Notes: a model not told the origin generated them from the sequence alone. A DNA stretch of 64,000 bases from Pseudanabaena yagii GIHE-NHR1 (GCF_012863495.1 NZ_JAAVJL010000001.1:992001-1056000); one strand, 5' to 3'; shown: positions 25,649 through 34,695, counted from the first letter of the stretch. A program made the numbers and translations.

Positions 25649-27544
25649 ATGCACGAGCAGGGAACGATCAGCATTCATACCGAGAATATCTTTCCCATTA
25701 TCAAGAAGGCTTTATATTCAGAACGTGATATCTTCTTGCGGGAGTTGATTTCTAATGCTGTTGATGCAATTAGCAAACTCAAGATGGTGTCCTATGCGGG
25801 CGAGACTACGCATTCTGCTGATCCCGAAATTGTAGTCACAATTGATAAAGACAAAAAGACGCTCGCGATCGCCGATACAGGCATCGGCATGACGGCAGAT
25901 GAAGTTAAAAAATATATTAACCAAGTTGCTTTTTCCAGCGCTCAAGAATTTGCCACAAAGTACGCTAATAGCGGTGCTGGCGACCAACAAATTATTGGTA
26001 ATTTCGGGTTAGGTTTCTATTCGTCATTTATGGTGGCGAGTAATGTCGAAATTGACACTCGTTCCTACAAAGAGGGTGCTGAAGCCGTACATTGGTCTTG
26101 CGATGGCTCAACGACCTTTACCCTTGATAGTAGCGATCGCGCCAATGTGGGTACAACGATCACGCTCACTTTGCAAGAAGACGCTGAAGAGTACTTAAAT
26201 GAATTTGAAATCAAGCGGATGATTCGCAACTATTGCGACTTCATGCCCGTGCCGATCAAGCTCAATGATGAAGTCATCAACAAGCAAACTGCTTTGTGGG
26301 ATAAATCACCCAAGTCAGTTACCAATGAAGAATATCTAGAATTCTATCGTTATCTCTATCCTTACCAAGATGATCCTCTGTTCTGGATTCATTTGAATAC
26401 AGATTATCCCTTTGTAATTAAGGGCATTCTCTATTTCCCCAAGATGAAGGCGGATATCGACCCCAATCGTGGACAAATCAAGCTATTCTGCAATCACGTT
26501 TTTGTCAGTGACAATTGCGACGATGTGATTCCCAAGTTTTTGATGCCTTTGCGTGGGGCGATCGATAGTACCGATATTCCTCTGAATGTGTCGCGTAGTT
26601 TCTTGCAAGGCGATCCCAAGGTTCGCAAGATTCAAGACTTTATTGCCAAGAAAGTAGGCGATCGCTTGACCTCTCTATATAGTGACTCTCGCGAAGAGTT
26701 CTTGAAGTGTTGGCAAGATATCAGCATCTTCATGAAGTTTGGTTCGATGAATAGTGATAAGTTCTACCAACAGGTCAAGGAAATCCTAGTCTATCCCACC
26801 ACTAGCGAAGATGAGAAAGTCAAGAGTGAAAGCGGCAACTACACTACTCTCCAAGAGTATCTAGAGCGCAATAAGGCGGAACATGAAAACCAAGTGTTCT
26901 ATACTTCTGACCCCATTGCTCAAGGGACTTATGTAGAACTTCATAAAAACCAAGGTATTGAAGTGCTTACCTTTGATTCCTTTATTGATAGTCACTTCAT
27001 CAACTTCCTTGAACGCGAATTTAAGGATATTAAGTTTGCGCGTGTGGATGCAGAAATCGACGATCGCCTCGTTGATAAGGAATCAAAAACGGAAATCGTC
27101 GATCCTAAGACCAACAAAACCAAGAGCGATCATCTCCAAGATATCTTCCGTGCGGCTCTGAATAAGCCCAAACTCACAATTCGTACTGAGGCAATCAAGG
27201 CTGAAGATGCGGCTTCAGCACCACCTGCGATTATTCTCTTGCCTGAATTTGCTCGTCGGATGCAGGAGATGACTGCTGTACTGCAACAGGGTTCAGTTAG
27301 CTTCCCAGAAGACCATATCTTGTTGGTAAATACTTCTCATCCTTTGATGGAAAAGTTGATCAGTTTAGATGCCAGTCAAATTCTTGTTGATGGTAAATCA
27401 GAATCGGCAAATCTAGCGAATTTGATTTGTAATCATGTCTATGACTTAGCCTTGATGGCGCAAAAGAGCTTTGATGCTGACAGCATGAAGGGCTTCTTGC
27501 AGCGTTCTAATCAGTTGCTAACTACGTTGACTAGCAAAATCTAA
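25649..27544 (+). CDS. htpG: Molecular chaperone HtpG (Hsp90)
   Basis: A 631-aa cytosolic Hsp90. GHKL ATPase motifs are present: ELISNAVDAISKL, IADTGIGMT, and IGNFGLGFYSSFMVA. The middle domain has VNRGQIKLFCNHVFVSDN-type text and DIPLNVSRSFLQGD, including the catalytic Arg of the SRS/QGD segment. Length is typical. Start taken at the ATG giving MHEQGTISIHTENIF, 10 nt after AGGAG; a TTG three codons earlier is unlikely. A GC-rich 9-bp hairpin follows the stop. Confidence 0.96.
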   Translation: MHEQGTISIHTENIFPIIKKALYSERDIFLRELISNAVDAISKLKMVSYAGETTHSADPEIVVTIDKDKKTLAIADTGIGMTADEVKKYINQVAFSSAQEFATKYANSGAGDQQIIGNFGLGFYSSFMVASNVEIDTRSYKEGAEAVHWSCDGSTTFTLDSSDRANVGTTITLTLQEDAEEYLNEFEIKRMIRNYCDFMPVPIKLNDEVINKQTALWDKSPKSVTNEEYLEFYRYLYPYQDDPLFWIHLNTDYPFVIKGILYFPKMKADIDPNRGQIKLFCNHVFVSDNCDDVIPKFLMPLRGAIDSTDIPLNVSRSFLQGDPKVRKIQDFIAKKVGDRLTSLYSDSREEFLKCWQDISIFMKFGSMNSDKFYQQVKEILVYPTTSEDEKVKSESGNYTTLQEYLERNKAEHENQVFYTSDPIAQGTYVELHKNQGIEVLTFDSFIDSHFINFLEREFKDIKFARVDAEIDDRLVDKESKTEIVDPKTNKTKSDHLQDIFRAALNKPKLTIRTEAIKAEDAASAPPAIILLPEFARRMQEMTAVLQQGSVSFPEDHILLVNTSHPLMEKLISLDASQILVDGKSESANLANLICNHVYDLALMAQKSFDADSMKGFLQRSNQLLTTLTSKI

Positions 27545-27551
27545 GCTCAAC

Positions 27552-27574
27552 AAGGCGGCTCAAAAAGCCGCCTT
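27552..27574 (+). terminator. htpG terminator
   Basis: AAGGCGGCT-CAAAA-AGCCGCCTT followed by TAGTTTC. A classic short GC-rich stem right after the stop codon. Confidence 0.8.
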
Positions 27575-27633
27575 TAGTTTCTTAAGTAAAGTGAATGCTA
27601 AGCTATGAGTGATACTCATTAGCCATAAAACCA

Positions 27634-28872
27634 ATGTTTACTGAAGTTCAAATCGAGAACTACAAGTCTATCCAAAGTCTCAAGATTGGTTTGGGGCGGG
27701 TTAATGTGTTTATTGGTGAGAATGGTTGCGGGAAGAGCAATATTTTAGAAGCGATCGCTTTAGCTGGTGCAGCCGCCGCCGATAAATTAGATAATGAATT
27801 TCTTTACTCTAGGGGAATTAGAGTTACTGAACCAGAATTTATGCGATCGGCTTTTGACAAAGAAAATACTACAAAAGAAATCACAATAAATTTTAAAGAA
27901 ACAGACAAAGTAAATGATGAAGAAATAGCACTTAACTTCATGATAAATCATGACAATCAACCTTATTCTAAATGGAAAAAGTTTGATTTATTTGAGCATA
28001 AAAACGAAATGGAAGATGTTTTCAGAAAACAAAAAGGTGAGAACTTATCAGATTTTATTGCAAGACGTACTCAAGAACTACTTACAGAACACTATAATGA
28101 TTTAAGAAAGACATTTGAAAATATACCACCTGAATTATTGTTTGATGAAATAGCAAAAGGTTTCAAAACAGCTATTTTATTCCAAGTATCACAAGATTTA
28201 CAAAAAAACAGTTTTGATTTGATGAGTTTTATAATATACTCACCAGAAAATTCTTTGTTACGGAATTTTATAGAAGAGGGACAAGTTCAACCACTAGGTA
28301 CTAAGGGTGAAGGGTTGCTTAAACTATTAAGGGTTTTAAGCGATAGCCCAGATAAAATAAAAGAAATCAAACAAAGACTTGAATTAATAGACTGGTTTGA
28401 TGATTTTAAAATGTCTGTTGATTCTGAACTAGAAAGAAACGTTCAAATTAAAGATCGATATTTAGATAAAGAATTGCCTTACTTTAATCAAAGAAGCTCT
28501 AATGAAGGCTTTTTGTTTTTGATGTTTTACTTTGCATTGTTTGTCAGCGATGATACACCAAAATTCTTTGCAATTGACAACATCGAAAATGCACTCAATC
28601 CTAAACTATGCACAAGACTAATCCAAGAATTAGTAGAGCTTGCAAAAAAATATGATAAACAAGTTATATTCACAACTCATAATCCTGCGGTCTTAGATGG
28701 ATTAGATTTGACCGATGATGAGCAGCGTCTTTTTGTGATTTATCGAAATATGGATGGACATACCAAAGCTAGACAAATTGCTCCTCTAGAACCTTTAGAG
28801 GATGATGAGATCGTGCCTTTATCAGAAGCTTTTATAAATGGTTATATTGGCGGACTACCGAAAAATTTTTAA
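27634..28872 (+). CDS. AAA_21/OLD-like ABC ATPase of a candidate defence pair
   Basis: A 412-aa SMC/ABC-type ATPase. It begins FTEVQIENYKSIQSLKI, the usual opening of AAA_21/OLD/RecF-like proteins. The Walker A motif GENGCGKS is at residues 28-35, and a long helical, Lys/Glu-rich middle (about 100-285) follows. The Walker B region is FFAIDNIENALNP, with Asp315 followed by Asn316 where many relatives have Glu, and switch His349 lies in FTTHNPAVLDG. The stop codon is one base before the next gene's ATG, so the two are tightly coupled. The gene is visibly AT-rich with only one GCGATCGC, unlike its neighbours. Closest functional analogues are ATPase halves of two-gene abortive-infection systems (AbiL-, PARIS-like); this is inference from architecture. 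Confidence 0.85.
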   Translation: MFTEVQIENYKSIQSLKIGLGRVNVFIGENGCGKSNILEAIALAGAAAADKLDNEFLYSRGIRVTEPEFMRSAFDKENTTKEITINFKETDKVNDEEIALNFMINHDNQPYSKWKKFDLFEHKNEMEDVFRKQKGENLSDFIARRTQELLTEHYNDLRKTFENIPPELLFDEIAKGFKTAILFQVSQDLQKNSFDLMSFIIYSPENSLLRNFIEEGQVQPLGTKGEGLLKLLRVLSDSPDKIKEIKQRLELIDWFDDFKMSVDSELERNVQIKDRYLDKELPYFNQRSSNEGFLFLMFYFALFVSDDTPKFFAIDNIENALNPKLCTRLIQELVELAKKYDKQVIFTTHNPAVLDGLDLTDDEQRLFVIYRNMDGHTKARQIAPLEPLEDDEIVPLSEAFINGYIGGLPKNF

Positions 28873-28873
28873 T

Positions 28874-29500
28874 ATGCACACATTTGGCACAATTGTAGAA
28901 GGAATAACTGATTTTCCCATCATTAATAGTATTTTGATAGGATATTTTAATGACAGCAAAATTGATATTAACCCGATTAGCCCTATAAACTTTAAAGCGT
29001 CATCTAATTACGACAAAGTATTTAAAAGCTGTAAGCCAGAAAAATTAAAAAGAGCTTTTCTAGCTAACAGATATATTATTATTCATGTCGATACTGATGT
29101 ATCCGAGAATTTTGGTATATCCCATTACGAAGATGATAAACCACTTTCTCCACAACAACTGATTGATAAAACAGTAGATAAATTTAAACAGCAGATGGGG
29201 GAGGAATTTTATAATCAATATGGACATCGAATTATTTTTGCGATCGCAGTTCACTCGATAGAATGTTGGCTATTTCCTCTATTAGCTTCTGATGATAAAA
29301 GTGACGAAATAGAAAACTGTTGTCAAATCCTAGAAAAAACTGTTCCAAACTTTAAGAAAAAGCATGAATATTACCAAGAAATTACTAAGAGATATCGCAA
29401 TCACGATGATTTGATAAATCTCTATCCTAAAAATCCTAGCTTGAAGATTTTTATTGAAGAACTTGCAAGCAAAAATATTGAAATTCTTGAAGAATCATGA
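28874..29500 (+). CDS. TOPRIM/DUF4276-like effector partner of the ATPase
   Basis: A 208-aa protein starting MHTFGTIVEGITDFPII. The pattern E9-G-x-T-D near the N-terminus, D73-x-D75 in IIIHVDTDVSE, and a later HSIECWLFPLL is the acidic arrangement of TOPRIM-like/DUF4276 domains, which bind metal for nucleic-acid cleavage or nucleotide chemistry. It follows the ATPase by one base and shares its AT-rich composition. Such ATPase + TOPRIM pairs typically sense phage activity and then attack host or phage nucleic acid or tRNA. I cannot name the exact family; it resembles neither full OLD (fused) nor DUF4435 clearly. An in-frame upstream ATG would overlap the ATPase by 35 bp and is less likely. Confidence 0.75.
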   Translation: MHTFGTIVEGITDFPIINSILIGYFNDSKIDINPISPINFKASSNYDKVFKSCKPEKLKRAFLANRYIIIHVDTDVSENFGISHYEDDKPLSPQQLIDKTVDKFKQQMGEEFYNQYGHRIIFAIAVHSIECWLFPLLASDDKSDEIENCCQILEKTVPNFKKKHEYYQEITKRYRNHDDLINLYPKNPSLKIFIEELASKNIEILEES

Positions 29501-29505
29501 ATAGG

Positions 29506-29625
29506 TTATAGCAGTCCTTAATCATTTGTGAAGACCATTAGCTTCGACTTCGCTCAGCCATCGGTTTATAGGTGGCTGAGCGAAGCCGAAGCCACTTACA
29601 ACATTTCATTTAGGATAGCTATAGC
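29506..29625. repeat. TATAG-ended CTTCGACTTCGCTCAG repeat (copy 3)
   Basis: Arms GCTTCGACTTCGCTCAGCCA (29541-29560) and TGGCTGAGCGAAGCCGAAGC (29573-29592), one mismatch. Outer ends TTATAGCAGTCCTTAAT and the rough complement TTTAGGATAGCTATAGC make a roughly 120-bp MITE-like unit placed between two convergent genes. Confidence 0.8.
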
Positions 29626-29635
29626 AGTGAGCTAG

Positions 29636-30562
29636 CTAATTAATGGGGTGTAAAACTACGATTGGTTGGAGATCGGAGCCGATCGCCTCACTCACACCGA
29701 GAAACTGATGATCTTCAGTATAGGTACGGACGTAATTATGAGTTTCTAGTTTTGCTGATTCTTCAAGTGAGTTGACAGTAAGAGCAAATCCATCCTTAAT
29801 TGTTTGTCCCATACACCAACGTTTTGTCAGATCGACACCGAGTAAAACTTCGGGTAAAAAGTGCAACCCATGATCAGGGGCGAGAACTTTGAGATTTTGC
29901 GATCGCATAAGTTCAGCGACTTGTTCAAAGGTCAAACTCGCTTCTAAGGCAAACCCGTTACTATAAGTGCGCCTTAGTGAGGATAAAGTCGCTCCATAAC
30001 CAAGCTTCTCTCCTAAATCCCTAGCAATGGAACGAATATAGGTTCCTGAACCACAGGAAATCGCCACATCTAATTCTGGATAGTCTCCCTCAGTCCAGCC
30101 TAACACCTTGATTTCAGTAATTTCCACCTCACGAATGGGAATATCTGATTCATTAATTTCACCCCTTCGCGCCAGATCGTACAGTCGTTTCCCATTGACC
30201 TGAATCGCGCTAAAAGCAGGTGGACGTTGCGTAATTGTGCCTTGAAAAAGAGGCAGATATTTCTCAACTTCATCAAGAGTTAAATTTGGACAGGAGCGAT
30301 CGCTCAGCACCTCACCCGTAATGTCATCGGTATTCGTCACAATTCCAAAGCGAATTTTGGCGTTATAAGCTTTCCCTTCAGGCAGAAATCGTAAAAGCCT
30401 AGTTGCATTGCCAACTGCGATCGGTAAAACCCCCGTAGCCATGGGATCAAGCGTCCCTCCATGACCTATTTTTTTTTGTTTAAGCAGCTTTCGCAAATTA
30501 CTCACACAGTCATGGGCAGTAATAATGGGCGGCTTATCGATACTAATAAATCCATTGAACAT
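29636..30562 (-). CDS. truB: tRNA pseudouridine(55) synthase
   Basis: A 308-aa enzyme forming pseudouridine-55 in the T-loop of all tRNAs. The catalytic aspartate is Asp39 in GHGGTLDPMATGVLP. Other motifs are GFISIDKPPIITAHDCV, ITQRPPAFSAIQVNGKRLYDLARRGE, and CGSGTYIRSIARDLGEKLGYGATLSSLRRTYSNGF. The C-terminal PUA-like part (GVDLTKRWCMGQTI..VRTYTEDHQFLGV) is present. Confidence 0.96.
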   Translation of the reverse strand: MFNGFISIDKPPIITAHDCVSNLRKLLKQKKIGHGGTLDPMATGVLPIAVGNATRLLRFLPEGKAYNAKIRFGIVTNTDDITGEVLSDRSCPNLTLDEVEKYLPLFQGTITQRPPAFSAIQVNGKRLYDLARRGEINESDIPIREVEITEIKVLGWTEGDYPELDVAISCGSGTYIRSIARDLGEKLGYGATLSSLRRTYSNGFALEASLTFEQVAELMRSQNLKVLAPDHGLHFLPEVLLGVDLTKRWCMGQTIKDGFALTVNSLEESAKLETHNYVRTYTEDHQFLGVSEAIGSDLQPIVVLHPIN

Positions 30563-30889
30563 AAGAATTTAGACTGATTTTTAAACTGATGAGACTAAGT
30601 TTCTATAACTTGGAATTTCTAAAGAATTGACAATACATAATGCTTAATGCCTTATAGCACAGGTTCTTTCAGGAATTTCTAGAGGCACAGTACGACATTT
30701 CCCCTAAGTGAATGGAACGAAAGCAAGGAAAATTTGTCATAAAATAGATAACGTAGATACAAGGCTAATTTGGCAAAAGTTATATCAGTCTCAAAACCTG
30801 TTAAACTGACGAGCCTTATAAAGGTCTATCGCTAGCTTTAATTTTTGTATGTTTTTACCTTCATCATTAGTGATACTGGGTGAGATAAG
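30563..30889. other. Divergent spacer between truB and the phosphatase gene
   Basis: No gene. TTGACA at 30627-30632 is a fair -35 box, but no well-spaced perfect -10 was found. No strong hairpin. The downstream TTG start has GGGTGAG 5 nt upstream. Confidence 0.4.
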
Positions 30890-31663
30890 TTGACTCGATT
30901 TGTATTCGGCGATATTCATGGTCAATTTGATGGCTTAATGAAGTTACTAGACTTTATTAAGTACAGCTCTAGCGACAAATTATTTTTTCTTGGCGATTTG
31001 ATTGATCGGGGCAATCGCAGTGCCGATGTTGTGCGCTGGGTAATGGAAAATGGTCACACTGCTCTCAGGGGTAACCATGAGCAAATGTGTCTTGATGCCT
31101 TTGGGAGTAATGAGGGTTCACTGATTTGGAAAGGTTGGTTGCTGAATGGGGGCGCAAACACCTTAGAAAGCTATGGCAAGGAAGGCTTACCCATAGAGCA
31201 TTTAAAGTGGATGCAACAATTGCCACTTTATCTAGATCTAGGCGATTCTTGGTTAGTCCATGCGGGACTCAATCCTAATATCCCTCTTGAGTTACAAGGT
31301 GCTGCTGAGTTTTGTTGGATTCGAGAAGAATTTCACAGTGCTACTGAGCCTTTTTTTGATGACAAAATCATTATTACAGGACATACGATTACCTTTGTAT
31401 TTCCGGGGGTAAAACCTGGAAACTTAGTTTTAGGCAAAGGATGGCTGGATATTGATACTGGTGCTTATCATCCTAAGAGTGGTTGGTTATCGGCATTGGA
31501 TCTTGATTCGGCAATGGTTTACCAATGTAATACCTTTACCAATGAATTAAGGTCAAGCCCATTAGCAGAAATTACAACGGTGATTGAGCCAATGCCGACG
31601 CGATCGCAAAGATTAGATGTGAAAAAGACAAATACCCCAAAACGTCGTTGGTCTTGGGTATAG
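30890..31663 (+). CDS. Serine/threonine-type metallophosphatase (PP2A-like)
   Basis: A 257-aa calcineurin-like phosphoesterase. Metal-binding motifs are in order: GDIHGQ (residues 7-12), FLGDLIDRGNRS, LRGNHEQM, WLVHAGLNP, and ITGHTITF. The layout is that of bacterial PrpA/Ap4A-hydrolase-like phosphatases, which act on phosphoproteins or dinucleoside polyphosphates. The start is TTG; the first motif begins six codons later, so no later start is possible. The ~50 C-terminal residues are basic (RSQRLDVKKTNTPKRRW) and not part of the fold. Substrate unknown. Confidence 0.88.
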   Translation: MTRFVFGDIHGQFDGLMKLLDFIKYSSSDKLFFLGDLIDRGNRSADVVRWVMENGHTALRGNHEQMCLDAFGSNEGSLIWKGWLLNGGANTLESYGKEGLPIEHLKWMQQLPLYLDLGDSWLVHAGLNPNIPLELQGAAEFCWIREEFHSATEPFFDDKIIITGHTITFVFPGVKPGNLVLGKGWLDIDTGAYHPKSGWLSALDLDSAMVYQCNTFTNELRSSPLAEITTVIEPMPTRSQRLDVKKTNTPKRRWSWV

Positions 31664-31695
31664 CAATCATCTTTGCGAAGCCAAGGTGATCGCTT

Positions 31696-32550
31696 TTATG
31701 GCGATAGTAAAACTTGATATAAGTCAGGACGGCGATCGCGGAAAAAGCCAAAGGAAGCACGATTTAGTTTTACCTGCGCCAGATCAAATTCAGCTAGAAT
31801 TACCCCTTCTTCGGTGTCATTTAGTTCGGCAACCTTATCACCACGGTGATTAGCAATAAAGGAATGACCATAAAAAGTTTGATTGCCCTCTAAGCCAATG
31901 CGATTTGCGGCTGCCACAGGAATAACATTGCTCACGGCATGACCAATCATGGCGCGTTGCCAAGGATCTTTAGTGTTCAAATTGGGTTCCTCTGGTTCTG
32001 AACCGATTGCAGTGGGATATAGCAGAATTTCTGCGCCCATGAGCACCATAGCTCTAGCACATTCGGGAAACCATTGATCCCAGCAGATCCCTACACCAAT
32101 TTTGCCAAAGGTCGTATCCCAAACCTTAAAGCCCGTATCACCATTGCGGAAATAAAATTTTTCTTCGTACCCAGGACCATCGGGAATATGGCTTTTGCGA
32201 TAAACGCCCAGCAATGCACCATTAGCATTCACCATTGCCAAACTGTTGTAATAGACTTGCCCCGATCGCTCAAAAAATGACACAGGAATGACAACATTAA
32301 GTTCTTGCGCCAGCTTTTGAAAATGGGCGATCGTCGGATGATTTTCTACGGGTTGCGCCCAATCAAAAAAGCGATCGCGCTCCTCGCGACAAAAATAAGA
32401 ACCTTCAAATAATTCTGGCGGCAAAATTACCTGTGCGCCTTGATGGGCAGCTTTGCTGACTAACTCCGAAATTTTCGCGACGTTAGTAGCAATATCTGCA
32501 TTCAAAGATGCTTGAATAACAGCGATCGTGACAGTTTTAGAGGATGACAT
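31696..32550 (-). CDS. aguB: N-carbamoylputrescine amidase
   Basis: A 284-aa nitrilase-superfamily amidase releasing putrescine from N-carbamoylputrescine in the arginine-decarboxylase polyamine route. The Glu-Lys-Cys triad is Glu46 (LPPELFEGSYF), Lys119 (VYRKSHIPDGPGYEEK) and Cys156 (GVGICWDQWFPECAR). The text YRKSHIPDGPGYEEKFYF and QWFPE is characteristic of AguB rather than other nitrilases. It is convergent with the phosphatase gene, 32 bp apart. No agmatine deiminase gene is in the window. Confidence 0.95.
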   Translation of the reverse strand: MSSSKTVTIAVIQASLNADIATNVAKISELVSKAAHQGAQVILPPELFEGSYFCREERDRFFDWAQPVENHPTIAHFQKLAQELNVVIPVSFFERSGQVYYNSLAMVNANGALLGVYRKSHIPDGPGYEEKFYFRNGDTGFKVWDTTFGKIGVGICWDQWFPECARAMVLMGAEILLYPTAIGSEPEEPNLNTKDPWQRAMIGHAVSNVIPVAAANRIGLEGNQTFYGHSFIANHRGDKVAELNDTEEGVILAEFDLAQVKLNRASFGFFRDRRPDLYQVLLSP

Positions 32551-32597
32551 CAGAATATTAGGATGGAAACGGTAAAGTGTAGATATAGCTACTAGTA

Positions 32598-32638
32598 AGA
32601 AATTGGGAGGCGGCGCGGAGCGCCGCCTCCCAATTTCT
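32598..32638. repeat. Perfect 19-bp-arm hairpin upstream of yidD
   Basis: Arms AGAAATTGGGAGGCGGCGC and complement around GGA, in the divergent aguB/yidD spacer. Confidence 0.8.
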
Positions 32639-32692
32639 GGGTTTTAGTTGACGACAGCTTTATCAATAGCCTACCGCAGCACGAAAAAATTC

Positions 32693-32932
32693 ATGAAAAA
32701 ACTTGTCATTTTATTGATTCAGTTTTATCGCCTATTCATTTCGCCCCTGTTTCCACCAAGGTGTCGATTTCAGCCAACCTGTTCGCAATATGCCTTAACT
32801 GCGATCGAGCGCTTTGGCTTAATTAGAGGCGGTGGGCTAGCTGTAAAGAGAATTTGTAGTTGTCATCCTTGGAATATTGGTGGTTATGATCCCGTACCTG
32901 AATTACTCCAACCCAAAGATGAATCTCTATAA
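32693..32932 (+). CDS. yidD: Membrane protein insertion efficiency factor YidD
   Basis: A 79-aa protein that assists YidC-dependent membrane insertion. The family core is intact: [59 protein letters not shown], with the conserved cysteines of [11 protein letters not shown] and CSCHP. The N-terminal amphipathic helix [11 protein letters not shown] attaches to the inner face of the membrane. Started at ATG; an upstream in-frame TTG would add 15 unrelated residues. yidD usually sits with rnpA/yidC; here it is isolated. Confidence 0.94.
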   Translation: MKKLVILLIQFYRLFISPLFPPRCRFQPTCSQYALTAIERFGLIRGGGLAVKRICSCHPWNIGGYDPVPELLQPKDESL

Positions 32933-32948
32933 AATATCCTTAGTTCGA

Positions 32949-33003
32949 CACAAGCAAAACATAGGAAGAATCGCTTTGTGATTCTTCCTATGTTTTGCTT
33001 GTG
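32949..33003 (+). terminator. 24-bp-arm hairpin after yidD
   Basis: Perfect arms CACAAGCAAAACATAGGAAG+AATC and complement around GCTTTGT, 16 bp after the yidD stop. Confidence 0.75.
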
Positions 33004-33065
33004 CCGTGCAAAGCACGGTGCAAACTGCCAAATAGAAGGGCAGCAATAAAAACACATTAACTAAA

Positions 33066-33126
33066 AAGTCTGCCTAAATTTTAGAAATTGCCGCGAAGCA
33101 GCAATTTCTAAAATTTAGGCAGACTT
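33066..33126. terminator. 26-bp-arm hairpin at the end of the ComFB gene
   Basis: Perfect arms AAGTCTGCCTAAATTTTAGA+AATTGC and complement around CGCGAAGCA. The right arm covers the last codons and stop of the ComFB gene, so part of the element is coding. Confidence 0.75.
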
Positions 33127-34221
33127 GGACAAGATTAAATCCTGCACAATTGGCACGATATTGTTTAGAGAAACATCTTCACGGTTAAAGAATTTTCTTA
33201 ATACCTGCATTGATTGTGTATATTCTTTCTCAAATTGATAGGCATAGATTGGCGGGACATCGGTATAGGAAACTTGTAAAACCTTCATTACCCCAGTACG
33301 CACGGCAGCAACTAATTCACGAGCAAATTCATTTACTACTTTTTGTCTTAGGTGCTTAAATCCGCGATCGCTAGTTGCATACATGGGCGGTAAACGATTT
33401 AGGGCATAGGCAGCCACCTCAGCTTGGTTAATTTGGTTATATAGCTCTGGTTTCATAATTTTTTCCATAGCACGAAATATGAGGTGATCTAAAACATTAA
33501 CCAGACCCAACTGCGCTTGCAAAGTATAGGACTGTAGCGCTCTATATTCCATTTCCGCGGCATCCTTGACTTTCTTTTCCAAAGCCCAAGAAGAACTTCC
33601 ATAATTCACTTGTCCTTGAATTACACAAAGACTTGCGTCATACAGACATAATGATTGCTGAGTGGATTCCTGTTCTTTTTGTTGTGCTATGCGCTTTTCC
33701 CTAAAACGTTTTGAGCCAGAAAGTAATGATTGAGTGTGCCGACTCAAATAACTTGCATCCTGTAAAACAGTTTCTTCCTCAGATTGAATTATCGTTTGAT
33801 TATTAATTTTGGTTGCATAGGTAGATCGCGTAGTAATTGCTTCAACTAAAACGGGAACGTCTCGCCAGCGTAAATGTTTGCGTCCCAAAATTTGGCTTAA
33901 CTGATAAAGTACACCTGCGCTATTGGTAAATAAATGATTAGGTAATGGTGTTACATCATGGAGAGGATCACCAAATAAGACAGTTTTTATGCCCTGCCGC
34001 ACTAATTGTGAAATTTGAGGCTGTAATTCATTTACGGCATAGGCATATTGGTAATGCCATCCACTCATAGATGTGGCAAATAATGGTGGTAAACGGTTAA
34101 GAGCATAGGCTACCACCTCTGCAACTCTAACTTTAGGTTGTATTTCTGGACGTAGTTCGTCGATTTGATGATAGGTTTCCTTAACTAGAATTTCTTCCAA
34201 AACATTGACGAATCCAAGCAT
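33115..34221 (-). CDS. Tandem ComFB-domain protein
   Basis: A 368-aa protein with two late-competence ComFB domains. The first is at about 1-120 (FVNVLEEILVKETYHQID..VAEVVAYALNRLPPLFATS) and the second at about 230-340 (LVNVLDHLIFRAMEKIM..QAEVAAYALNRLPPMYATSDRGFKH). A basic helical linker (LLSGSKRFREKRIAQQKEQE) joins them. Single-domain ComFB proteins of cyanobacteria have been reported as cyclic-dinucleotide or cAMP receptors, so this may be a two-site version. It is an isolated gene with a hairpin across its stop codon and a long upstream spacer. Domain call firm; ligand inferred. Confidence 0.88.
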   Translation of the reverse strand: MLGFVNVLEEILVKETYHQIDELRPEIQPKVRVAEVVAYALNRLPPLFATSMSGWHYQYAYAVNELQPQISQLVRQGIKTVLFGDPLHDVTPLPNHLFTNSAGVLYQLSQILGRKHLRWRDVPVLVEAITTRSTYATKINNQTIIQSEEETVLQDASYLSRHTQSLLSGSKRFREKRIAQQKEQESTQQSLCLYDASLCVIQGQVNYGSSSWALEKKVKDAAEMEYRALQSYTLQAQLGLVNVLDHLIFRAMEKIMKPELYNQINQAEVAAYALNRLPPMYATSDRGFKHLRQKVVNEFARELVAAVRTGVMKVLQVSYTDVPPIYAYQFEKEYTQSMQVLRKFFNREDVSLNNIVPIVQDLILSKSA

Positions 34222-34695
34222 CGCTTTATACCTGTATTAGCATTCGATCAAAGGGTGTAATTGAGCTTTAACAGACAAAGAAATCTATAAGTTTGGTGAT
34301 ATATGATATTGGCGAATCAAGAGGAATAGTTGATAACTATGCCCTTAAATTCGTGCAATATTATTTAATATTTTTGTATTTTTTATGCTTTTATAAGTGA
34401 AACGAATATAGCTAGATATCCTCCCCCTATTACCCCACCATCATTCAGCATCTAAATCTCATTAGAATAGATGCGAAACTAGATGGATATATGTTTTAGC
34501 TAAGTATTTATTGGCGATTACTCGCAACTTTATCACTATAAATAAAAGCACTTTATTATAACGAAATAAACCTATTATATGTCTCGGATAATTACTTTTC
34601 TAGACTCTTTGCCTAGACTTAACTTATCAATAAATATGAACAATGGGACTGATCAAATGTCGTAGATTTGCCCCCAAATCAAAGTAAAGTTTCCA
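34222..34695. other. AT-rich spacer upstream of the ComFB gene
   Basis: No gene or strong repeat. Oriented as the promoter/leader region of the minus-strand ComFB gene, followed by a block of four hairpins. Confidence 0.4.
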
